Source: RGIG6353 sp045660745
Lineage (GTDB): Bacteria; Bacillota; Clostridia; Oscillospirales; SIG627
Reading direction: 5' to 3'
Length of the DNA: 21,462 nt
Assembly (NCBI GenBank): GCA_045660745.1
Contig: JAZREJ010000018.1
Location: 1 to 21,462, forward strand
In this document: in pieces, positions 6,596 through 14,568 of the stretch
Layout of the letters: the number at the start of each line of letters is the position of its first letter
Position numbering within the stretch: position 1 is the stretch's first letter
The notes under the pieces: generated by a model
What the model saw: only the letters and a program-made list of their open reading frames with translations
Databases searched by the model: none
What the model was told of the DNA's origin: nothing
Made by a program: the position numbers and the translations under genes

Positions 6596-8539
6596 ATGGC
6601 ATTTTTTAAGAAAAAACGACCAAATGACTCACAGGCTCCGTTGGACGTTGATGCTGTAATGAAAAAATATGACCGTGAATCAAACACTCGCGTGTGGGAG
6701 GGTACACCCAAGATAGTTGTCAGCTGCATACTTGCTCTTTTTTCGCTGTTTTGTATCTACGTTACCTTCTTTGCATCCTGGCTTGATGAGATTCGTCTTA
6801 CGACCTTCGTTGCCTTCATTATGTTTATCGGATACATTGTGTTTCCTGCTAAAAAGGGCGTACAGAGAATTAACTATATCCCTTGGTATGACATTGTTCT
6901 CATGGTGCTTGGTACAGGCTCGGTTTTATATCACACTTACAATGCATTGACAATTATCCAGCGCGGTAAGATAACAAACGTTGATATGATCGTTGGAATC
7001 GTCGGCATTCTTTGTCTTGTAGAGCTTTGCAGACGAAGTGTCGGACTTCCTATCCTTTGTGTTGCGGCGGCACTGCTTATATATGCACTCATATGGGGAT
7101 ATAACAACCCCGATTTTATGAAGCGTGTTGTAGCCGTGATTAAAAACCTCTTCTATTCAAAGGAAGGCGTTCTTGCAACTCCTATAAACGTATGTTCCAA
7201 GTATATTGCCGTCTTTATCATATTCGGTGCATTCCTTGAGCGTACAGGTATTGCTGACTTCTTCATCAAAATTGCAAATTCTCTTGTCGGACGCTTTTCA
7301 GGAGGTCCCGCAAAGGTTGCGGTAGTTGCTTCAGCTCTTGAAGGTATGGTTTCCGGCTCATCTGTCGCTAATACTGTCGGCTCAGGAGCAGTAACCATCC
7401 CCTTGATGAAGCGTACAGGCTATAAGCCTGAATTTGCGGCTGCTGCTGAAGCGGCGGCATCAACAGGCGGACAGATAATGCCTCCTATCATGGGTGCTGC
7501 GGCATACCTTATGGTAGAAACTACAGGATTCCCGTATTCAAGTATTGTTGTAAAAGCGATACTTCCCGCACTTCTCTATTTTGCGGGTGTCTTTATCACG
7601 GTTCATCTTGAAGCGAAAAAAGAGGGACTCAGAGGTCTCACACGTGAAGAGACTCCTCGTCTTAAGCCCTTACTTAAACAGCTTTATCTGCTTTTGCCCA
7701 TTATACTTCTTGTATACTTTGTAAGTTCTAATAAGTTTTCTATCGCATATGCTGCCGCAATTGCAATAATTGCCGCAATTGTTGTAAGTATGTTCTCGAA
7801 AGAGACCAGAATGACACTCAAAAAGATGCTTGACGCACTTGCGGCAGGCGGTCAGGGTATGATAACGGTTGCCGTAGCGTGTGGCGTTGCGGGTATGATA
7901 TCAGGACTTATTACATCCACGGGTGTATTCAATATTGTTAAGGATGGTATTTTCAGCCTTGCAGGAGATAACGTCATTATAGCACTCTTCTTTACCATGC
8001 TTTGCTGTATAGTTCTCGGTATGGGTGTTCCCACTACTGCAAACTACTGTATCATGGCTGCAACCTGTGCTCCGATTCTTATAGAAATGGGAGTTCCCAC
8101 CATTGCGGCACACTTCTTTGTTTTCTATTTCGGTATTGTTGCGGATCTTACACCCCCTGTTGCACTTGCGGCATATGCGGGTGCGGCAATTGCTCAAGCA
8201 AATCCGATGAAGACTGCATTTACTGCTACAAAACTCGCAATCGGAGCTTTTATAGTTCCTTATGTGTTTGCCCTTAATCCTGCTCTGTTGTTTGTCGATA
8301 CATCTGTCGGCGAGGTAATACTAATATGTATCACATCATTCATAGGAATGTTTGCGGTTTCGGCAGCATTGGAAGGGTATTTTGTAATACCTATGCGGTG
8401 GTATGAAAGACTTATCAGTTCTGTGGGCGGATTGCTCCTTATATACCCGGGACTTGTAACAGACTTCATAGGACTTACCCTTGTGGCGCTGATTTTGGTG
8501 TTTCAGTTTGTTCAAAAATATAAGATGAAGTCTAAATAA
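6596..8539 (+). CDS. TRAP transporter permease, fused small and large membrane subunits
   Basis: A 647-residue integral membrane protein in which the 4-helix DctQ-like and the 12-helix DctM-like subunits are fused, the form normally paired with TAXI binding proteins. It would import the solute by ion symport, usually with Na+. A charged N-terminus (FFKKKRPND) is followed by many hydrophobic helices. Family motifs include SGSSVANTVGSGAVTIPLMKR with AAAEAAASTGGQIMPPIMGA, and the second half repeat GMGVPTTANYCIMAATCAP with DLTPPVALAAYAGAAIA. The ATG at 6596 is chosen because AGGAGG (6586-6591) stands 4 nt before it; a frame-open ATG at 6569 lacks a site and would overlap the end of the hairpin region. 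Expressed with the binding protein; a strong terminator follows. The substrate is unknown. Confidence 0.94.
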   Translation: MAFFKKKRPNDSQAPLDVDAVMKKYDRESNTRVWEGTPKIVVSCILALFSLFCIYVTFFASWLDEIRLTTFVAFIMFIGYIVFPAKKGVQRINYIPWYDIVLMVLGTGSVLYHTYNALTIIQRGKITNVDMIVGIVGILCLVELCRRSVGLPILCVAAALLIYALIWGYNNPDFMKRVVAVIKNLFYSKEGVLATPINVCSKYIAVFIIFGAFLERTGIADFFIKIANSLVGRFSGGPAKVAVVASALEGMVSGSSVANTVGSGAVTIPLMKRTGYKPEFAAAAEAAASTGGQIMPPIMGAAAYLMVETTGFPYSSIVVKAILPALLYFAGVFITVHLEAKKEGLRGLTREETPRLKPLLKQLYLLLPIILLVYFVSSNKFSIAYAAAIAIIAAIVVSMFSKETRMTLKKMLDALAAGGQGMITVAVACGVAGMISGLITSTGVFNIVKDGIFSLAGDNVIIALFFTMLCCIVLGMGVPTTANYCIMAATCAPILIEMGVPTIAAHFFVFYFGIVADLTPPVALAAYAGAAIAQANPMKTAFTATKLAIGAFIVPYVFALNPALLFVDTSVGEVILICITSFIGMFAVSAALEGYFVIPMRWYERLISSVGGLLLIYPGLVTDFIGLTLVALILVFQFVQKYKMKSK

Positions 8540-8583
8540 TACAAATATTGAAATTTAATTATACGATAGTGAAAATTTCAGCC

Positions 8584-8622
8584 AAAAGACTGCGAGATTT
8601 AAAATATACTCGCAGTCTTTTT
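8584..8622 (+). terminator. Terminator of the TAXI-TRAP operon
   Basis: AAAAGACTGCGAG (8584-8596) pairs perfectly with CTCGCAGTCTTTT (8609-8621) around an AT-rich 12-nt loop, followed by T residues. It begins 44 nt after the permease stop. Confidence 0.92.
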
Positions 8623-8657
8623 GATGTGTAGTTTTTTGAAATAGTTTTTCAAAACCC

Positions 8658-8685
8658 TTGACAAAAATAGTGTATGTGGTATAAT
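8658..8685 (+). promoter_or_regulatory. Promoter of the zinc-ribbon gene
   Basis: TTGACA (8658-8663), 16-base spacer, TATAAT (8680-8685). Transcription would start near 8692, so the mRNA begins almost directly with the hairpin at 8696-8714. Confidence 0.88.
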
Positions 8686-8695
8686 TATCTAAAAT

Positions 8696-8714
8696 AGGTG
8701 TGTTGTTCACACCT
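8696..8714 (+). promoter_or_regulatory. 5' leader hairpin of the zinc-ribbon mRNA
   Basis: AGGTGTG (8696-8702) and CACACCT (8708-8714) form a 7-bp stem with a TTGTT loop, only a few bases from the predicted 5' end. Terminal hairpins of this kind often stabilise Firmicute mRNAs. It does not enclose the ribosome site at 8731-8738. Confidence 0.55.
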
Positions 8715-8747
8715 TTAACAAAGTTATATTAAGGAAGGTGTATTCTA

Positions 8748-9245
8748 ATGAAAAATTGTACCAATTGTGGCAAGCAGCTCGACGATAGCGTAATGTTTTG
8801 CGATGCTTGCGGAACCAAGCTTGCAGCTCCCGCTCAGCAGCCTACCAAATTCTGTAACGCATGCGGCAAACAGCTCCCCGCGAGTGCTGCTTTCTGCGAC
8901 GGTTGCGGAAACAGATTCGGTCAGCCCAAGAAGCAGAGTGCCGGTTTGACTCCCGCACTTGTTCAGCTCTTCAAATTTATCTCCGGCGCAGCTTGCAAGC
9001 TCGCAATGTTTTTCGCAGCGTTGTCCATCCTCTTCTTGGGCTTCTCTGTAAAAGGAATGAGCGTTGGTGTGGCAGTAGAGCCTATTACCGCTATCTTTGC
9101 ATTGATCTTCGGCCTTGCAGCTCTCGGTCTTGACATCGTAGTATTTATCTCTGACAAGAAGAGCGACATATTTACTCGTATTTCTATACTTATCCCCAGC
9201 GCTTTGATGTCAGTATTCGGACTGATTCTCATGTTTAATCTTTAA
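8748..9245 (+). CDS. Double zinc-ribbon membrane protein
   Basis: A 165-residue protein with two zinc ribbons at its N-terminus: C4-x2-C7...C18-x2-C21 and C36-x2-C39...C50-x2-C53, each ending in a CG or CGN knuckle. A short Pro/Gln/Lys linker follows, then about three hydrophobic helices (roughly 77-98, 104-127, 140-163). The ribbons should face the cytoplasm. Such zinc_ribbon_2/DZR plus membrane-helix proteins are common in gut Clostridia, but no function is established to my knowledge. The ATG at 8748 follows AAGGAAGG by 9 nt. The gene stands alone with its own promoter, leader hairpin and terminator. Confidence 0.88.
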   Translation: MKNCTNCGKQLDDSVMFCDACGTKLAAPAQQPTKFCNACGKQLPASAAFCDGCGNRFGQPKKQSAGLTPALVQLFKFISGAACKLAMFFAALSILFLGFSVKGMSVGVAVEPITAIFALIFGLAALGLDIVVFISDKKSDIFTRISILIPSALMSVFGLILMFNL

Positions 9246-9250
9246 TCAGC

Positions 9251-9286
9251 AAAACGGCTTGTGAAAACAAGCCGTTTTAATTTTTT
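9251..9286 (+). terminator. Terminator of the zinc-ribbon gene
   Basis: AAAACGGCTTGT (9251-9262) and ACAAGCCGTTTT (9267-9278) form a perfect 12-bp stem with a GAAA tetraloop, followed by AATTTTTT. It begins 5 nt after the stop codon. Confidence 0.94.
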
Positions 9287-9302
9287 GCAACATTTTCGTT
9301 GC

Positions 9303-9420
9303 GCTTCTTTTATTACGTAGGAAATTGCATCGCAATTTGTGAGTAACACAAAAGTATTCCTTGAAAATTGTGAGCGCCTCGCAAACACTATAATCAGTTG
9401 CCGGAGGCGACTTTTTTTCA
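9303..9420 (+). repeat. Dispersed intergenic repeat, copy B
   Basis: The longer partner of the element at 155-245, lying between two convergent genes. It has an inner AAATTGC-ATC-GCAATTT hairpin (9322-9338), the shared ACACAAAAG and TTGAAAATTGTGAGC blocks, and a distal stem CGCCTC (9375-9380) with GAGGCG (9404-9409) followed by ACTTTTTTT. That distal stem could act as a back-up terminator for rightward transcription. It ends flush with the stop codon of the AraC gene. Confidence 0.65.
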
Positions 9421-10242
9421 TCATTGTAAGAATTGGGGGTGTTGTGTTGCTCTGAACTGAGTCGGAGTCATTCCGGTGAACCTTTTGAATACTCTGGAAA
9501 AATAATTTGTGTCGTAAAATCCAACCTCTTCGGAAATATTCAATATTCCTTCGTTTGTGTTCTTTAAAAGATACATGGCTTTTTGTATTCTGAATTCATT
9601 GAGGTAGTCGGTTACTGTAACTCCTGTTGCTTTTTTAAAGAATCTGCAAAAGTAACTTTCGGTAACGTATGACATTTCCGAAAGCATCTTTGAAGTGATT
9701 CGTTCATTGTAATGCTCATCTATAAAGTTTAATGCGTTATTCAGCCTTTGTATTTCTCTTTTTTGTTTTTCTGAAGCAGCATTTGAGCGAATTGAGTGGT
9801 TTTTCACAAGGTGTGCTATTAAAGTATAGACGATACCTTTTACTGCAATATCACTTCCTGTTTGCCATTCCGCATATTCATCTTTGAGCTTGTTGAAAGA
9901 CTCGTGAACGAAGTTGGAATTTTGAATATGATTTTCAATCGTTATATCTTTAAAATCCACGTCGGATAAAATTATAGGTGATACTATCAGAACATAAAAA
10001 GCCGTAGCGGTATCGCTTGTCAGAGAATGAACCTCCCCGGCGTTAGCGCAGATGAGGTCACCGCTTTTTACATTAAATTTTTTACCGTCGCAAAAAACTT
10101 CTGCGGTATGTGCAAAAAACAAGAACTCAGTATGTTCGTGCCAATGAGGAAGTATAGAAGTACAATTAGTTATGTCAAGAAATTTGATAGGGAATGAATT
10201 ATTGTTCAGATCCATTTTTTCAAATAATGAAATATCTTTCAT
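9421..10242 (-). CDS. AraC-family transcriptional regulator with cupin sensor
   Basis: A 273-residue regulator. Residues about 15-90 form a cupin-type sugar-sensing half (PHWHEHTEFL, then the GDLICANAGEVHSL strand turn). Residues about 165-270 hold two helix-turn-helix motifs: TSKMLSEMSYVTESYFCRFF and LNISEEVGFYDTNYFSRVF, ending in the family signature FTGMTPTQFR. It likely senses a sugar and controls the divergent isomerase/oxidoreductase pair 170 bp away. The ATG at 10242 follows AGGAGAAG closely. A candidate promoter lies upstream on the minus strand: TTGACT (10313-10308), 17 bases, TATTTA (10290-10285). Its ligand cannot be read from the sequence. Confidence 0.92.
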   Translation of the reverse strand: MKDISLFEKMDLNNNSFPIKFLDITNCTSILPHWHEHTEFLFFAHTAEVFCDGKKFNVKSGDLICANAGEVHSLTSDTATAFYVLIVSPIILSDVDFKDITIENHIQNSNFVHESFNKLKDEYAEWQTGSDIAVKGIVYTLIAHLVKNHSIRSNAASEKQKREIQRLNNALNFIDEHYNERITSKMLSEMSYVTESYFCRFFKKATGVTVTDYLNEFRIQKAMYLLKNTNEGILNISEEVGFYDTNYFSRVFKRFTGMTPTQFRATQHPQFLQ

Positions 10243-10344
10243 GACTTCTCCTATATGTCAAAAAAATCCGATATTTGTGATATATAAATACTACTATTAA
10301 AGAAATGAGTCAACACAGTGCTAAAAAAGTTCAAAATAATTCTA

Positions 10345-10371
10345 TTGATTATTTGTGTTTTATGATACACT
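10345..10371 (+). promoter_or_regulatory. Candidate promoter of the isomerase/oxidoreductase operon
   Basis: TACACT (10366-10371) preceded by TGA forms an extended -10 box; TTGATT (10345-10350) is a poor -35 at only 15 bp. A weak -35 is typical of promoters that need an activator such as AraC. TATTTGTG occurs twice in this divergent region (10272-10279 and 10350-10357), the second inside the promoter, as a possible contact site. Confidence 0.45.
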
Positions 10372-10412
10372 AAATTCAAATAAAAGTCAATAATGAAAGT
10401 GAGTTTGAAAAT

Positions 10413-11258
10413 ATGAAGATAGGATGCTTTATAGCACACAGTCTTGATATGGAGAATCAAGCTGATATTTTGGAAACTAAATTCCAAGAGCTTGTAAATA
10501 TGGGATTTGACAACTGTCAGCTACAAGGATGGAATGCAGATAATTACACTTTTGAGAATGCCGCAAAAATCAGAGAGCTTGCCAAACAATACGGCGTTAC
10601 GATTACTGCATTCTGGTGCGGTGCGGCAACCTGGGGTGATGGTCCATGCATATGGGATGATTTTGAAGGACCTATGACTATCGGTCTTGTTCCCCCTCTT
10701 TATCGTGAAAAGCGAGCCGAGCATATGAAACGCGGAGGAGATTTTGCTAAAGCAATCGGAGTCACAGATGTTATCACACACGTTGGATTTTTGCCCGATT
10801 GCCCTAAGTCAGATTCTTTTAAAATGCTTGTTATCTGTCTTCGGGAAATAGTTGATTATTTTGCTGTTATTGGATGCAACTTCCTTTTTGAAACCGGACA
10901 GGAAACGCCCGTAACACTTCTTCGCACAATAGAAGCAATAGGCAGAGATAACGTCGGTATTAACCTTGACCCTGCAAATCTCATTACATACGGAAAGGGA
11001 AATCCCATTGACGCTCTTACTACTTTTGGTAAGTACGTTCGCGGAGTTCATGCCAAGGATGGTAATCCTCCGACCTATAACGAGACCGGCGCTAACGAAA
11101 CGCCGCTCGGCGAAGGCGCTGTAAATTATCCTGCATTTATTAAAAAGCTTAAAGAAGTGGGCTACGACGGATATCTCACAATAGAAAGAGAAATTTCCGG
11201 AGAAAAGCAGAAGATTGATATTGCTAATGGCAAAAAATATTTGGAAACGCTTATTTGA
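10413..11258 (+). CDS. Sugar phosphate isomerase/epimerase (xylose-isomerase-like TIM barrel)
   Basis: A 281-residue AP-endonuclease-2/xylose-isomerase-type TIM barrel, cytoplasmic, with metal-binding residues at strand ends: Glu160 (FLFETG), Asp186 (INLDPANL), His213 (GVHAKDG) and Glu258 (LTIERE), plus His123 (THVGF). Relatives interconvert sugars or inositol derivatives and often act with Gfo/Idh/MocA dehydrogenases, as found next door 13 nt downstream, so a joint keto-sugar pathway is likely. The ATG at 10413 is the first good start; a GTGAG ribosome site is weak. The exact substrate is unknown. Confidence 0.88.
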   Translation: MKIGCFIAHSLDMENQADILETKFQELVNMGFDNCQLQGWNADNYTFENAAKIRELAKQYGVTITAFWCGAATWGDGPCIWDDFEGPMTIGLVPPLYREKRAEHMKRGGDFAKAIGVTDVITHVGFLPDCPKSDSFKMLVICLREIVDYFAVIGCNFLFETGQETPVTLLRTIEAIGRDNVGINLDPANLITYGKGNPIDALTTFGKYVRGVHAKDGNPPTYNETGANETPLGEGAVNYPAFIKKLKEVGYDGYLTIEREISGEKQKIDIANGKKYLETLI

Positions 11259-11271
11259 GGAGGAATAAAAA

Positions 11272-12279
11272 ATGTTGAAGTATGCAATAATCGGCTTTGG
11301 CGGACTAGGTCAGCTTCATTTCAGAAATTATGAAAAAATCAAAGAGAAGGCTTGTACCGATGTGCAGCTTGTTGCCCTTTGCGATATTCAAGGTAAATTT
11401 GACAAGGCTGTTGCTACAAATTTAGAGGGATCGGGCGCTTCAAACGATGCATCTGCTTACAGAACTTATCTTACTGCGGAAGAGCTTCTTGCAAATGAGC
11501 AGCTTGATTTTGTTATCACTGCACTTCCTACTTATATCCATGCAAAAATTGCAAATCTTGTTATGTCACACGGTATTCATGTGTTTTCCGAAAAGCCTAT
11601 GGCAATAAGCTACGAAGAAGGTCTCAGCATGATCGAGACCTCCAAAAAGAATAATGTTAAGCTTATGATAGGTCAGTGCATGAGATATGATGCGATGTAC
11701 ACAAAGCTTAAAGAATTTGTAGATGACGGACGTTACGGCAAGCTGCAACGTGCACATTTTGACAGACTTTCCGTGACTCCTGTTTGGAGCTGGCAGAACT
11801 GGTTTATGGACGAGGCAAAGAGCGGAGGCGCCGCAATCGACCTTCACGTTCATGACGTTGACTTTATCAACTATTTGCTTGGCAAGCCCAAGAGCGTAAC
11901 TTCATTTGCAATCAATACTCATTCGGGCTTTGATTCTATTACAACACGCTATGAATATGATGATATGCTTATTACTGCAACTGCTGACTGGGGCAACACT
12001 ATAACCTTCCCGTTCCACGAAGAGTATCTTGCTCAGTTTGAAAAGGCAACACTTGAGATAACGAATAAGAAGCTTATGTGTTATCCTGCAGAAGGGGAGG
12101 CATATGAGGTTGAGTGCGATAAGGTGAACTGCTATGTTGAAGAAATAGTTGATTTTATTGACTGTATCGTAAATGATAAGGTATCTGCAATCAACCCCGC
12201 GGAATCATCTCTCCTTTCTTTGAAGATAGCACTTAGCGAAAAGGAATCGGCAAAGACAGCTAAAACAGTAATGCTATAA
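11272..12279 (+). CDS. Gfo/Idh/MocA-family NAD(P)-dependent oxidoreductase
   Basis: A 335-residue sugar or inositol dehydrogenase-like enzyme. The Rossmann N-terminus carries GFGGLG at residues 8-13 and the acidic strand end ALCDIQ; the family EKP motif is at 107-109 (FSEKPMAI); the C-terminal catalytic half has GGAAIDLHVHDVD (186-197) with the conserved Asp/His pair. It would oxidise or reduce a hydroxyl of a sugar, amino-sugar or cyclitol using NAD(P). Its ribosome site GAGGAGG overlaps the stop of the isomerase gene, so the two are translated together. A terminator follows immediately. The substrate is unknown. Confidence 0.93.
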   Translation: MLKYAIIGFGGLGQLHFRNYEKIKEKACTDVQLVALCDIQGKFDKAVATNLEGSGASNDASAYRTYLTAEELLANEQLDFVITALPTYIHAKIANLVMSHGIHVFSEKPMAISYEEGLSMIETSKKNNVKLMIGQCMRYDAMYTKLKEFVDDGRYGKLQRAHFDRLSVTPVWSWQNWFMDEAKSGGAAIDLHVHDVDFINYLLGKPKSVTSFAINTHSGFDSITTRYEYDDMLITATADWGNTITFPFHEEYLAQFEKATLEITNKKLMCYPAEGEAYEVECDKVNCYVEEIVDFIDCIVNDKVSAINPAESSLLSLKIALSEKESAKTAKTVML

Positions 12280-12283
12280 AACG

Positions 12284-12320
12284 AAAAACTTGAATCGGAT
12301 CTACCGATTCAAGTTTTTTT
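12284..12320. terminator. Bidirectional terminator between oxidoreductase and AraC genes
   Basis: AAAAACTTGAATCGG (12284-12298) and CCGATTCAAGTTTTT (12304-12318) pair perfectly over 15 bp with loop ATCTA. T runs follow in both directions. The right arm is also the last codons of the minus-strand AraC gene, whose stop codon falls in the loop. Confidence 0.93.
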
Positions 12321-13125
12321 CTCTGTATTCGCTGGGTGAGACCCCTGTTTTCGATTTGAATATTTTGGAAAAGGCGAGCTGATCGACGTATCCGACGGAA
12401 TACGCGATATTGCCTATGCTCAAAGAATCGTCTAAAAGAAATTCCATAGCACTTCTTATCCGATAGTCTGTGAGGTAATCCTTTGGGGAAGTCCCTGTGA
12501 ATTCTTTGAAGATGGCAAATAAGTATTTTCGGCTGATACCGACATGGGATGCAATGATGTCTACGGAAATATTATCGGAATAATGAGCTTTGATGTAGTT
12601 TGATGCCGTGCGAAAGTATGATTCTTTAGTTGAGATATAGGATGTAGTATTTGGTAACAGTGAAGACAAAAATTCATAAAGCCTTGCGGAAAAGATAAGA
12701 TCATTATGCAAGCTTTCACCATATTCGTATGGCATTTCACGAAGCATTTCAAGTGCTTTGGTTTTGTTTTTGACGCTCATAACCGGAGATAGGACAGAAA
12801 TGCCGACTTGCTTCAAAATGCGTTTTGCCTCTTCTCCTGTGAAACATACCCATGTGTAATGCCAAGGGTTCTCTTTATCCGCTTGGTATTTTACTATAGT
12901 ACCGGGAAAGATAGTAAAAATGTCACCTTTTTTCAGATTGTATTTCTTTGTGCCACAACAAAATGTCCCACACCCGTCTATAACGTAATGAATTATATAT
13001 ACTGAGCGTACACCGGGTCCCCAAGCATGTTCTGACGTGCACTTTTCCTCTCCTTTGGAAATAGGCAAAAGATTGCGATTCTCGTTTGATACAGATTCAT
13101 ATTTAACACTGCATGGGTCCAACAT
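12301..13125 (-). CDS. AraC-family transcriptional regulator
   Basis: A 274-residue AraC-type regulator with an N-terminal beta-barrel ligand domain (about 30-130; HYVIDGCGTF, LKKGDIFTIFPGTIVKY, WHYTWVCF) and two C-terminal helix-turn-helix units (VDIIASHVGISRKYLFAIFK and IGNIAYSVGYVDQLAFSKIF) closing with TGVSPSEYR. The frame begins at 13140, but that ATG overlaps GGAGG itself, so the real start is the second ATG at 13125, which GGAGG precedes by 8 nt. It is divergent from the GH4 gene and probably controls it. A candidate promoter is TTGATT (13181-13176), 18 bases, TAAAAT (13157-13152). It has a different regulatory half from the regulator at 9421-10242. Confidence 0.91.
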   Translation of the reverse strand: MLDPCSVKYESVSNENRNLLPISKGEEKCTSEHAWGPGVRSVYIIHYVIDGCGTFCCGTKKYNLKKGDIFTIFPGTIVKYQADKENPWHYTWVCFTGEEAKRILKQVGISVLSPVMSVKNKTKALEMLREMPYEYGESLHNDLIFSARLYEFLSSLLPNTTSYISTKESYFRTASNYIKAHYSDNISVDIIASHVGISRKYLFAIFKEFTGTSPKDYLTDYRIRSAMEFLLDDSLSIGNIAYSVGYVDQLAFSKIFKSKTGVSPSEYREKNLNR

Positions 13126-13145
13126 AATATACACCTCCATAACTT

Positions 13146-13193
13146 ATAGACATTTTACCATAAAAGCATGACAAAAATCAATAGACATCAATA
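13146..13193. promoter_or_regulatory. Direct repeats in the AraC/GH4 divergent region
   Basis: ATAGACAT occurs at 13146-13153 and 13181-13188, 35 bp apart, and ATCAATA occurs at 13177-13183 and 13187-13193, a 10-bp period. The second pair straddles the -35 box of the GH4 promoter. Same-strand repeats on one DNA face are what an AraC-type protein with two helix-turn-helix units contacts. Binding is inference. Confidence 0.5.
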
Positions 13194-13210
13194 AAAAAAT
13201 CATATATAAT
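13182..13210 (+). promoter_or_regulatory. Promoter of the GH4 gene
   Basis: TAGACA (13182-13187), 17 bases, TATAAT (13205-13210). Transcription would start near 13217, about 23 nt before the ATG. Confidence 0.75.
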
Positions 13211-13239
13211 GAAAATAGTAAAAAAACAAGGAGGATGTT

Positions 13240-14565
13240 ATGAAGAAAATTGCTTTTATTGGAGGCGGAAGCTTCGGATTCACAAGAAATCTCGTCCGTG
13301 ATATTTTAACCTTCCCTGCATTTCGTGATGCAGAGATTGCTCTTATGGATATAGACGAGGAAAGACTCGATTTTATTAAACAGGCGTGCGAAAAGATTGT
13401 ACGCGTTGGAGGATATCCTGCTAAAGTTACAGCAACTACAGACAGAGTAGAGGCGCTTAAAGGAGCGGATGGTGTTCTATGCACCATTCTTTCCGGAGAC
13501 GTTGACGTTTGGAAGCACGATATTCTTATTCCCGAAAAGTATGGAGTTGATATAAACGTCGGAGACACAAGAGGTCCGTCCGGTATTTTCAGAGCGCTAC
13601 GTACAATTCCCGTTATGCTTGATATTTGTGCTGATATTGAAAGATATTGCCCCAATGCCATATTTTTGAATTATACAAATCCTATGGCGATGCTTTGCCG
13701 AGCGATGCAGGAGAAGTTTCCTAATCTTAATATTACCGGACTTTGTCATAGCGTTCAAGGAACCGCGAGAAAGCTTGCGGAGTGGGTTGGAGCAACTCCC
13801 GAGGAGGTTACTTATACTTGTGCGGGCGTTAATCATCAGGCGTTTTATCTTGACCTTAAGTTAAATGGAGAGGATATGTATCCTCTTCTCAGAGAGGCAA
13901 TCAAGAAGCCCGAAATATATAACGAGGAGCAGGTACGTAATGATATGTTCCGTCATCTCGGATATTATGTCACAGAGTCGAGTGGTCACAACAGTGAATA
14001 CGTTGCGTGGTACAGAAAGAGAGCTGACCTGATAGATAAGTATTGTACGAGCGGTACCGGATGGAATCCCGGAGAGCATTCATATATTCTCAACTATTAT
14101 CTCAGTCAAAAGGATGCTTGGCGCGACGGCATAAGAGAGTATCTTGAAAAGCCCGACAGCGAGATTGATCTTAAAAGGGGAGAAGAGTACGCGGCATATA
14201 TTTTCAATGCTGTGTTTGGCGACGGAACTCCCTTTGAGTTCAACGGAAATGTTCGCAATTACGGACTGATAGACAATCTTCCTGAAGGCTGCTGTGTTGA
14301 GATACCTGTAAAAGCATCTTCTGACGGGCTTAAGCCTGTTGCCGTTGGAAGCCTTCCTGATCACCTTGCAATCATGGTAAATACAACTGCCCGTTGCGAA
14401 GAGCTTGCAGTTCAAGCAGCTTTAGAAGGAAATGCCGATAAGGTGTTCTGGGCATGCGCGTTTGATCCGCTTACGTCTGCAGTACTCTCTCTTGAGGAGA
14501 TACGCTCGATGGTGGACGAAATGCTTGAAATGAATAAGGATTATCTACCTTGGTATAAAGGTTAA
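13240..14565 (+). CDS. Glycoside hydrolase family 4, alpha-galactosidase/alpha-galacturonidase type
   Basis: A 441-residue cytoplasmic GH4 enzyme. These enzymes cleave glycosides by an unusual NAD+ and Mn2+ dependent oxidation-elimination route, not by acid/base hydrolysis. Seen motifs: the NAD loop GGGSFGF (8-14), NVGDTRGPSGIFRALRTIP (106-124), LNYTNPMAM (143-151), the metal-site motif CHSV (169-172) and GVNHQAF (196-202). In this family the residues after the metal Cys track substrate; CHSV belongs to the MelA/LplD group (alpha-galactosides, alpha-galacturonides). Length is normal. AAGGAGG lies 5 nt before the ATG. It stands alone, divergent from the AraC gene that probably controls it. A KDG kinase 6 kb away makes a galacturonide substrate appealing but does not prove it. 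Confidence 0.92.
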   Translation: MKKIAFIGGGSFGFTRNLVRDILTFPAFRDAEIALMDIDEERLDFIKQACEKIVRVGGYPAKVTATTDRVEALKGADGVLCTILSGDVDVWKHDILIPEKYGVDINVGDTRGPSGIFRALRTIPVMLDICADIERYCPNAIFLNYTNPMAMLCRAMQEKFPNLNITGLCHSVQGTARKLAEWVGATPEEVTYTCAGVNHQAFYLDLKLNGEDMYPLLREAIKKPEIYNEEQVRNDMFRHLGYYVTESSGHNSEYVAWYRKRADLIDKYCTSGTGWNPGEHSYILNYYLSQKDAWRDGIREYLEKPDSEIDLKRGEEYAAYIFNAVFGDGTPFEFNGNVRNYGLIDNLPEGCCVEIPVKASSDGLKPVAVGSLPDHLAIMVNTTARCEELAVQAALEGNADKVFWACAFDPLTSAVLSLEEIRSMVDEMLEMNKDYLPWYKG

Positions 14566-14568
14566 AAA

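Noticed and set aside
13200..13661. 153-codon minus-strand frame opposite the GH4 gene
   Set aside because: It is a shadow of a well-supported GH4 coding region, is Ser/Thr-rich without family motifs and would cover the GH4 promoter.
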